The notes beneath the pieces were generated by a model, which saw nothing but the letters and a program-made list of their open reading frames with translations, made no database searches and was not told where the DNA came from. A stretch of 14,748 nt of DNA from Alphaproteobacteria bacterium (GTDB taxonomy: Bacteria > Pseudomonadota > Alphaproteobacteria > Rhizobiales > Aestuariivirgaceae), in contig JAPLOT010000013.1 of assembly GCA_026400595.1 (NCBI GenBank), positions 1 through 14,748 on the forward strand, written 5' to 3'. Below, in pieces: positions 7,088-12,809 of the stretch (the stretch's first letter is position 1; every line of letters begins with the position of its first letter). The position numbers and the translations under genes are program-made.

Positions 7088-7116
7088 TTGACGTCCATGC
7101 ACTTTTGCATTTGTGT
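7088..7116 (+). promoter_or_regulatory. Possible importer promoter with internal inverted repeat
   Basis: TTGACG (7088-7093) is a good -35 hexamer. At a 17-base spacing the -10 would be TTGTGT (7111-7116), a poor match. The spacer contains ATGCA-CTTT-TGCAT (7097-7110), a perfect 5-bp inverted repeat with a 4-base gap, so a protein bound there would cover the promoter. The weak -10 is compatible with activator dependence through O2, but the call is tentative. Confidence 0.3.
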
Positions 7117-7217
7117 GACATTAGGGATTGCGGCCTCAACGGCAGCATCCCTGAATCAAGGAGCATCCCCGGAGGCGCATCTCTGCGGCTGTTCTGCGCG
7201 CACTGAAAATCAGGAGA

Positions 7218-7253
7218 GGCGGCGTGTGGCCCCGCCCAGCGTGATTGTCACGC
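7218..7253 (+). promoter_or_regulatory. Hairpin cluster in the leader of the binding-protein gene
   Basis: Two inverted repeats sit close together in the probable 5' leader: GGCGG (7218-7222) with CCGCC (7232-7236), and the perfect GCGTGA-TTG-TCACGC (7239-7253). The second ends 23 bases before the ATG at 7277. They could be operators or RNA structures near the ribosome site. There is no T-run, so they are not an obvious terminator. Confidence 0.35.
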
Positions 7254-7264
7254 ATGGCCCATAT

Positions 7265-7271
7265 GGGAGAG
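7265..7271 (+). promoter_or_regulatory. Ribosome binding site of the binding-protein gene, partly within a palindrome
   Basis: GGGAGAG lies 5 bases before the ATG at 7277 and decides the start. Its first three G bases are one arm of the perfect 10-bp palindrome CCCATATGGG (7258-7267). Confidence 0.6.
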
Positions 7272-7276
7272 TAAAG

Positions 7277-8257
7277 ATGTCGACAAATCGGCGTACAGTT
7301 CTACAGCTCATGGGCGGCCTGGCTATCGCGGGCTACACCATCCGTCCGGCTTTCGCAGAGCTTCCCAAGCTGGAGAAGAAGGACAAGTACAAGGTGGGCT
7401 TTGCCCAGACCGAGAGCAACAATCCGTGGCGCCTGGCGCAGACCGCCAGCATGAAGGCCGAAGCGGAAAAGCGCGGCTGGCAGTTGGTCTATACGGATGC
7501 TGCAGGTTCTGCCGCGAAGCAAGTGGCGGACGTGCGGTCCATGATTGCGCAGAATGTCGACGTGATCCTCCTGGCTCCGCGCGAAGAAAAGCCGCTGATT
7601 CCTGCCGTCATGGAAGCCAAGAAGGCCGGAATTCCGCTGCTGCTCATCGATCGCAACGTCGACCAGTCCCTGGCCAAGGGCGGCGAAGACTATGTGGCCT
7701 TCATCGGTTCCGATTTCGTGAAGGAAGGCATGCAGGCGGCGGAAGTGCTCACCAAGGCGGTCGGCGGCAATGCCAAGATCATCGAACTTCAAGGCACCGT
7801 CGGCAGCTCGCCGGCCAATGACCGCATGAAAGGCTTCGCGGACTATATCAAGGACCATCCCGGCATGCAGATCATCGCTTCGCAGTCTGGCGATTTTGCC
7901 CGCGACAAGGGCCGTCAGGTCTTCGAAACCCTATACCAGGCGCATCCGGAGGCGACTGCCCTCTATTCCCACAATGACGAAATGACGATGGGCGCAATCG
8001 CGGCCATGGAAGCTGCAGGCAAGGTTCCGGGCAAGGACCTGATCATCGCCTCCATCGACGGCACCAAGGACGCCACACAGGCTTTGCTCGACGGCAAGAT
8101 CTTGGTCGTGGTCGAGTGCAATCCGAAGTTCGGACCTGCTGCCTTTGCAGCCATCGAGAAATATGGCAACGGCGAGACACTTGAGCCGCGCCTTGTCAAC
8201 ATCGACCGCGTCTTCACCAAGGAAAACGCCGCCGAATACATGCCGGAAGCCTATTGA
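7277..8257 (+). CDS. Sugar ABC importer periplasmic binding protein, YtfQ/RbsB-like
   Basis: A 326-residue periplasmic sugar-binding protein (Peripla_BP_4 type). An N-terminal export signal with a twin arginine (NRRTVLQL, 4-11) precedes a short hydrophobic stretch and AFA at 25-27, the probable cleavage site before Glu28. The spacing of the arginines to the hydrophobic core suggests possible Tat export, though Sec is not excluded. The mature part closely follows E. coli YtfQ, the galactofuranose-binding protein: VGFAQTESNNPWR, the LLLIDRNVD strand, IIELQGTVGSSPANDR, SQSGDFARDKG, YSHNDEMTMGAI and IASIDGTKD. The ATG at 7277 was chosen for GGGAGAG upstream and the signal peptide. It is the first gene of the importer operon, followed by a 76-base gap with a stem-loop. 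A furanose or related sugar is the inferred ligand. Confidence 0.9.
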   Translation: MSTNRRTVLQLMGGLAIAGYTIRPAFAELPKLEKKDKYKVGFAQTESNNPWRLAQTASMKAEAEKRGWQLVYTDAAGSAAKQVADVRSMIAQNVDVILLAPREEKPLIPAVMEAKKAGIPLLLIDRNVDQSLAKGGEDYVAFIGSDFVKEGMQAAEVLTKAVGGNAKIIELQGTVGSSPANDRMKGFADYIKDHPGMQIIASQSGDFARDKGRQVFETLYQAHPEATALYSHNDEMTMGAIAAMEAAGKVPGKDLIIASIDGTKDATQALLDGKILVVVECNPKFGPAAFAAIEKYGNGETLEPRLVNIDRVFTKENAAEYMPEAY

Positions 8258-8281
8258 GGCCGACGGATCGCAGACAACACA

Positions 8282-8307
8282 CCGTGGGAGCCAACGGGCC
8301 CCCACGG
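8282..8307 (+). other. Intergenic stem-loop between binding protein and ATPase genes
   Basis: CCGTGGG (8282-8288) and CCCACGG (8301-8307) are perfect 7-bp complementary arms around a 12-base loop. There is no following T-run, so it is not a clear terminator. Such GC-rich hairpins after binding-protein genes often protect the upstream mRNA, giving more binding protein than membrane components; that role is inferred here. Confidence 0.45.
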
Positions 8308-8333
8308 CCCCTTGCTGCCGGACAGTGTATCAG

Positions 8334-9851
8334 ATGACTTCCCCTCTCTTGTCCATGACCGCAATCACCAAGAGCTTCGGGGGAGTTCCTGCCTTGTCGG
8401 AGGCCTCGCTTGAGGTGATGCCGGCTGAAATCATGGCGCTTGTGGGCCAGAATGGGGCCGGCAAGTCGACGATGATCAAGATCATCAACGGCGCCTATGT
8501 TCACGACTCTGGCACCATCGCCTTCAATGGAGCCCCCTGGACCGCAGGATCGCCGCAACAGGCGCAGCGCGCGGGCATCAGCACCATCTTCCAGGAAATC
8601 AATCTGATCGGCTACCGCTCGGTTGCGGAGAACATCTTCCTGGGCCGTGAACCCAAACGGTCTTTTGGCCTGCTCGACTGGACCCGGATGAACACGCAAG
8701 CCGCGGCACTTCTGGCCCGCTTCGACGTGAATGTCGATGTCCGCGCGCCTCTGGATCGGTTCTCGACGGCCATCCAGCAGATGGTGGCGATTGCCCGCGC
8801 CGTCTCCTTCGACGCAAGGCTGGTGATCATGGATGAACCGACATCCTCGCTCGATGAGGCGGAAGTATCCGTTCTGTTGCGCACGATCCAGCAACTGAAG
8901 TCCGAAGGTGTCGCCGTTATCTTCGTCAGCCACAAGCTCGATGAACTCTACAAGGTCTGCGACCGTGTCACCATCATGCGGGATGGCCGCACTGTTGCCG
9001 TATCGGCGATGAAGGATATTTCGAAGCTTCAGTTGGTGGCAAGCATGCTTGGCCGCGATCTCGCTGAAGTGAAGAAGAAGGGCGCGACTGCCTTCGAAGG
9101 CGGTGGCAGCAAGATCGGTGGCGAACTGCTCACGGCCGAACATGTTTCGATCGGTCATCGGGTGCATGATGCCAGTCTCGACATCCGCCGTGGTGAGATC
9201 GTTGGCCTCGCGGGCCTTCTCGGATCCGGGCGCACGGAAACGGCCCGGGCCATCTTCGCTGCCGACAGGAAGACCTCCGGCAGCATCAGGTTCGACGGTC
9301 AGACCGCAGAATACAATGGCCCGGCCGATGCCATTGCCGCCGGCATGGGTTACTGCTCAGAGGACCGGAAGACCCAGGGGATTGTTCCCGGAATGTCAGT
9401 GGCGGAGAACCTTACACTTGCCCTGATGCCAGCCCTCACCCGTTCCGGCATGCTCGATGAGGCCCGTCAACGCGAAGTGGTCGAGCGGTTCATCAAGGAA
9501 ATCGGCATCAAGTGCTCCGGACCGAACCAGAAGATCCGCGAGCTTTCGGGCGGCAATCAGCAGAAGGTGCTGCTTGCCCGCTGGCTCTGCATGAATCCAA
9601 AGCTTCTGATACTCGATGAGCCGACGCGCGGCATCGATGTCGGAGCCAAGGCCGAGATTCAGAACCTCATCCGCCGCCTTGCGAACGAAGGCCTGGGCGT
9701 TCTGATGATCTCATCCGAACTCGAGGAGATCGTCGAGGGAGCGAACCGCGTCTTCGTGCTCCGCGAGGGCCGCACCGTTGCTCAACTCGATCATGAGAAC
9801 ATAACGGAAGGCGACGTCATGCACGCCATGGCGCATGGGCACAATGGATGA
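8334..9851 (+). CDS. Sugar ABC importer ATPase, two fused nucleotide-binding domains (YtfR/RbsA/MglA-like)
   Basis: A 505-residue CUT2-type ATPase with two ABC domains in one chain. Domain 1: Walker A GQNGAGKST (38-46), a degenerate signature FSTAIQQMVAIARA (143-156), Walker B LVIMDEPT (163-170) and the H-loop SH at 199-200. Domain 2: the usual degraded Walker A GLLGSGRTE (294-302), a canonical signature LSGGNQQKV (404-412) and Walker B LLILDEPTRGID (424-435). This asymmetry is normal for RbsA/MglA proteins. The ATG at 8334 is taken although its ribosome site is poor; an in-frame ATG at 8355 is an alternative. Frame upstream to 8145 overlaps the binding-protein gene and is not used. The 3' end overlaps the first permease by 4 bases (ATGA). 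It powers uptake at the cytoplasmic face of the inner membrane. Confidence 0.93.
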   Translation: MTSPLLSMTAITKSFGGVPALSEASLEVMPAEIMALVGQNGAGKSTMIKIINGAYVHDSGTIAFNGAPWTAGSPQQAQRAGISTIFQEINLIGYRSVAENIFLGREPKRSFGLLDWTRMNTQAAALLARFDVNVDVRAPLDRFSTAIQQMVAIARAVSFDARLVIMDEPTSSLDEAEVSVLLRTIQQLKSEGVAVIFVSHKLDELYKVCDRVTIMRDGRTVAVSAMKDISKLQLVASMLGRDLAEVKKKGATAFEGGGSKIGGELLTAEHVSIGHRVHDASLDIRRGEIVGLAGLLGSGRTETARAIFAADRKTSGSIRFDGQTAEYNGPADAIAAGMGYCSEDRKTQGIVPGMSVAENLTLALMPALTRSGMLDEARQREVVERFIKEIGIKCSGPNQKIRELSGGNQQKVLLARWLCMNPKLLILDEPTRGIDVGAKAEIQNLIRRLANEGLGVLMISSELEEIVEGANRVFVLREGRTVAQLDHENITEGDVMHAMAHGHNG

Positions 9852-10843
9852 CAACAGCAGTCGAACAGAAACCAAACCGGCTCCGCAGATTTGACAGGGC
9901 GGCGTTCTTCCAGCGCTATGGCGTGGGCCTCGCGCTGATCCTGCTTATCGCGTTCAATCTTGCGGTCACGCCGAACTTCGCAACATCGCAGACCCTCGCC
10001 GTGAACCTCACACAGGTCTGCACCATCGTCATCGTCGGTGTCGGCATGACCTTGGTCATTGCAACGGGCGGGATCGATCTTTCGGTGGGATCGCTGATGG
10101 CAATCGCCGGCGCCCTGTCGCCCATGTTTTTCACTGGCCAGCTTATCCCTTTGCCCAATCTCTACGTTGGAATTGCACTTGGGATCGTAATTCCAATTCT
10201 CATCGCCGGCATGTTCGGGCTGTTCAATGGCTGGCTTATCACCAAGTTCAGTATTCAGCCGATCATCGCTACCCTTGTTCTCTTCATTGCTGGCCGCGGC
10301 ATCGCACAGGTTTCGACCAACGGCGACCTTCAGGTGTTCAAAGTGCCGGAATTCCAGGCCATTGCGATTGGCCGTGTGCTTGGCGTTCCATTCCAGGTCT
10401 GGATCATGCTGATCATCGTGGCCGTCGCGGCCTTTGTCCTGCATCGCACTGTGTTCGGGCGGCAGGTGCTGGCGGTGGGCGGAAACGAGGCGGCGGCCCG
10501 GCTGTCGGGCATTCCGGTCAACCGAATCAAGTTTCTGGTCTACATGATCTGCGGCATGTGCAGTGGTGTTGCCGGTCTCATCGTCATCGCCATGAACTCG
10601 GCGGCGGACGCCAATCTGATCGGGCTTGGCATGGAGCTCGATGCGATCGCTGCAGTGGTGGTCGGCGGCACACTTCTGTCAGGGGGGCGCGCCACGATCA
10701 TCGGAACCCTGCTCGGTGCGCTGGTTATTCAGCTGGTGCGCTACACACTGCTGGCAAACGGTGTTCCCGACCCCGCTGCACTGGTTGTGAAGGCGGGTCT
10801 CATCGTGCTTGCGGTGTGGCTGCAGAGGCAGGAGCAGGCCTGA
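9848..10843 (+). CDS. Sugar ABC importer permease 1 (YtfT/RbsC family)
   Basis: A 331-residue inner-membrane protein of the branched/CUT2 permease family (BPD_transp_2). A basic N-terminus (residues 8-17) is followed by many hydrophobic segments, for example about 25-41, 55-72, 105-130, 184-198, 228-249 and 312-325. The CUT2 hallmark GGIDLSVGS is at 74-82, and the conserved MELDAIAAVVVGGTLLSGG region at 262-280. The start overlaps the ATPase stop by 4 bases, and the gene ends overlapping the second permease start by 1 base, so translation is coupled. With the second, different permease it probably makes a heterodimeric channel, as in E. coli YtfT-YjfF (inference from family). Confidence 0.92.
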   Translation: MTTAVEQKPNRLRRFDRAAFFQRYGVGLALILLIAFNLAVTPNFATSQTLAVNLTQVCTIVIVGVGMTLVIATGGIDLSVGSLMAIAGALSPMFFTGQLIPLPNLYVGIALGIVIPILIAGMFGLFNGWLITKFSIQPIIATLVLFIAGRGIAQVSTNGDLQVFKVPEFQAIAIGRVLGVPFQVWIMLIIVAVAAFVLHRTVFGRQVLAVGGNEAAARLSGIPVNRIKFLVYMICGMCSGVAGLIVIAMNSAADANLIGLGMELDAIAAVVVGGTLLSGGRATIIGTLLGALVIQLVRYTLLANGVPDPAALVVKAGLIVLAVWLQRQEQA

Positions 10844-11871
10844 TGGGCAGTTTCCGCATCTCGCCCAGCATGGCGGTGGTTGCCGTGCTGATCATTCTCA
10901 CCCTGCTCGGCGCCTGGCGCTACGATGGGTTCCTTGGCACCTACAATGTGCAGACAGTGCTGCGCTACAATTCCATGTTCGCCCTTGTGGCACTTGGCAT
11001 GTGCTTCGTCATCATGACCGGCGGCATCGATCTGTCGGTCGGATCGGTCGCCGCGTTGTCGAGCGTGGTGGCCGCCCATCTGAGCCACTACGGCCTCTTT
11101 CCTGGCCTGATGGGAGGGCTCTGCGCGGGCCTCCTTGCGGGGACACTCAATGCGCTGATCATTACGCGTCTGAAGATCTTGCCCTTTATCGCGACTTTGG
11201 CGACGATGCTCGCGGCTTCCGGAACCGCCCTGCTGCTTGCCAACAACCAATCCGTCTCGGTGTCCTACGAGACCTACTTCACCAATCTTGGGCAGGGTGA
11301 CCTGCTGAGCTTCATGCGACCTGAGTGGGTTGATGCCGACGACGCCGGCATCCTGGGTGGTGTCATCGGCTTCATTCTCAGCTTTCCGACACCGGCCTTC
11401 ATTGCCCTGGCTGCCTACATTGCCGGCGCGATCGTCATCAACCACACGGCTTTTGGACGCCATGTCCTGGCCGTCGGGGGCGGCACCGAAGCATCACGCC
11501 TCATGGGTCTGCCGGTCGATCGGACGATTTTCCTTGTGTATGTGATCTCTGGAGGCATGGCTGGCATGGCAGGCGTGATCCTGGCGTCGCAGTTCGGCGC
11601 AGGCCAGCCCATCGAAGGGATCGGTTGGGAACTCTTCGCCATTGCCTCCGTCGTCGTCGGCGGCACCCTGCTCACGGGCGGCAATGGCTCGATCGGCGGC
11701 ACCCTGGCCGGCGCGCTGCTGCTTGGCATCATCTTCACCATTCTCAATTTCGAGAATGGCATGGGGTGGATTTCGCTCTCCGCCTATTGGCAGTCCGTCG
11801 TGCGCGGCCTGTTCCTCTTCGTGGTCGTGGTGCTGCAGGCCAAGCTGTCTCGATCGGCACAGGCCGCCTAG
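10843..11871 (+). CDS. Sugar ABC importer permease 2 (YjfF/RbsC family)
   Basis: A 342-residue inner-membrane permease, homologous to but clearly different from the gene before it. It has a hydrophobic N-terminal segment (about 8-23), the hallmark GGIDLSVGS at 60-68, the cytoplasmic coupling region EASRLMGLPVDR, and the family's VVVGGTLLTGG motif near the C-terminal third. The ATG at 10843 uses the last base of the preceding TGA, with GGAG about 9 bases upstream. The larger frame back to 10558 overlaps permease 1 entirely and is rejected. Two distinct permeases with one double ATPase match the E. coli galactofuranose system better than the single-permease ribose or galactose systems. The stop is 3 bases from the end of the convergent dehydrogenase gene. 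Confidence 0.9.
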   Translation: MGSFRISPSMAVVAVLIILTLLGAWRYDGFLGTYNVQTVLRYNSMFALVALGMCFVIMTGGIDLSVGSVAALSSVVAAHLSHYGLFPGLMGGLCAGLLAGTLNALIITRLKILPFIATLATMLAASGTALLLANNQSVSVSYETYFTNLGQGDLLSFMRPEWVDADDAGILGGVIGFILSFPTPAFIALAAYIAGAIVINHTAFGRHVLAVGGGTEASRLMGLPVDRTIFLVYVISGGMAGMAGVILASQFGAGQPIEGIGWELFAIASVVVGGTLLTGGNGSIGGTLAGALLLGIIFTILNFENGMGWISLSAYWQSVVRGLFLFVVVVLQAKLSRSAQAA

Positions 11872-11874
11872 GCG

Positions 11875-12654
11875 TCAGACCCATCCGCCATCGACAATGT
11901 AGTTCTGGGACGTGCACATTCGACTGTCGTCGGCAGCAAGGTACAGCACCATGCGAGCGATGTCCGGGGGATAGAGCTTCTCGGTCAGGCATTGCCGCTC
12001 GGCAATCTGTCGTTCGCCCGCTTCGTTCAACCAGAGCCGGACTTGCCTGTCAGTCATCACCCAACCAGGAAGAACGCAGTTGACCCTGATCTTCTCGGGC
12101 CCCAGCTCCCGGGCAAGGGCACGGGTCAGGCCGCCGATTGCGGATTTGGCCGTCACATAGGCCGGACAGTCGGGATCTCCCACCAGCCAGGTAATGGATC
12201 CAAAGTTGACGATTGAACCGCCGCCTGCGTCCCGCATCTGCGGCCGCACGGCCTGAGCGGCAAAGAACTGATGCCGCAGGTTCACCTGCATGCGGTTGTC
12301 CCAGTAGTCGACGGTGACGCTTTCGGTGGTGTGGCGGTCATCATTGCCGGCGTTGTTCACCAGCGCCCGGACAGGTCCGTGGCGCAGCCCGGCCTCGGCA
12401 ACGGCCCCTCGCAGAGCGTCGATGTCGCGGATGTCGCACTTGATGAAATGCGGAACCGCGTGACCCTGCTTATACATGCGTTCCACAACAGCGCGCGATG
12501 GTTCCTCGGCGATGTCAACGAAGCAGACCTTGGCCCCCTGTTCGCAGAAGTGTTCGACAAGGCTTGCGCCGATCCCACTGCCACCGCCTGAAACAAAGAC
12601 GCTGCGGCCCGCCAGACTGGGATAGACGGCCGGTTTTTCGATGATACCGCTCAT
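11875..12654 (-). CDS. SDR aldose 1-dehydrogenase, Caulobacter XylB-like
   Basis: A 259-residue classical SDR whose pattern follows Caulobacter D-xylose 1-dehydrogenase XylB and related L-arabinose/D-galactose dehydrogenases, which oxidise an aldose to its lactone. Shared landmarks are YPSLAGR (11-17), SGGGSGIG (22-29, Ser for the usual Thr), FVDIAEEPS (45-53, Asp47 favouring NAD+), NNAGNDDRH (100-108), NLRHQFFAAQAV (125-136), NFGSITW (150-156), catalytic Ser153, Tyr166 and Lys170, and a YIVDGGW end. The ATG at 12654 was preferred over a TTG at 12681 because family similarity begins after it and a TTGACA-N17-TGATCC promoter would start transcription after the TTG; neither has a strong ribosome site. 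The substrate-facing C-terminal part differs from XylB (PGWVMTDRQVRLWL), so another aldose is likely. Confidence 0.87.
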   Translation of the reverse strand: MSGIIEKPAVYPSLAGRSVFVSGGGSGIGASLVEHFCEQGAKVCFVDIAEEPSRAVVERMYKQGHAVPHFIKCDIRDIDALRGAVAEAGLRHGPVRALVNNAGNDDRHTTESVTVDYWDNRMQVNLRHQFFAAQAVRPQMRDAGGGSIVNFGSITWLVGDPDCPAYVTAKSAIGGLTRALARELGPEKIRVNCVLPGWVMTDRQVRLWLNEAGERQIAERQCLTEKLYPPDIARMVLYLAADDSRMCTSQNYIVDGGWV

Positions 12655-12681
12655 GCTGATTGCCCAAGGGTTGAGCGGCAA

Positions 12682-12710
12682 GGATCAGGCCTTTCCGATG
12701 TTTCTGTCAA
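12682..12710 (-). promoter_or_regulatory. Probable promoter of the XylB-like dehydrogenase gene
   Basis: On the minus strand a consensus -35 TTGACA (12705-12710) is followed after exactly 17 bases by TGATCC (12682-12687), a weak -10. Transcription would begin near 12675, giving a short leader before the ATG at 12654 and excluding the upstream TTG. Confidence 0.4.
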
Positions 12711-12746
12711 GATTCGCGCCTCATCCGGACGCATGGCTGTTGTGCA

Positions 12747-12774
12747 TTGACTTCGTTGCGGGGGGGAATACCTT
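12747..12774 (+). promoter_or_regulatory. Possible aminotransferase promoter with a G7 spacer tract
   Basis: TTGACT (12747-12752) and TACCTT (12769-12774) are separated by 16 bases. The spacer contains a run of seven G (12760-12766). The -35 is good and the -10 is weak. It lies 35 bases upstream of the aminotransferase ATG. Confidence 0.35.
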
Positions 12775-12809
12775 CTTTGCCGCCCAGATCGCAGCAGAAG
12801 GCGGCCGCC

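Larger units (their letters stand above)
6897..7276. promoter_or_regulatory. Divergent control region between catabolic operon and importer operon
   Basis: About 380 bases without a gene separate the dehydratase start (minus) from the binding-protein start (plus). The region holds several inverted repeats described as separate entries: a perfect 12-bp palindrome near the minus-strand gene, a 20-bp imperfect palindrome mid-region, ATGCA-CTTT-TGCAT just downstream, and a set of hairpins before the importer. A direct repeat AGCATCCC occurs at 7144-7151 and 7162-7169. The long frame that runs from 7025 into the binding protein is not used, because a good ribosome site and signal peptide start at 7277. 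No regulator gene is visible in the window for these sites. Confidence 0.7.

Noticed and set aside
7025..7276. 84-codon N-terminal extension of the binding protein
   Set aside because: The frame is open, but the signal peptide and GGGAGAG ribosome site place the start at 7277, and the extension covers the operator-rich control region.
8214..9167. 317-codon minus-strand frame opposite the ATPase gene
   Set aside because: The opposite strand has Walker A and B motifs in the right order; the His/Arg/Asp-rich translation is typical of antisense frames.
9791..10444. 217-codon minus-strand frame opposite permease 1
   Set aside because: Highly charged antisense of a membrane protein gene, with no recognisable domain.
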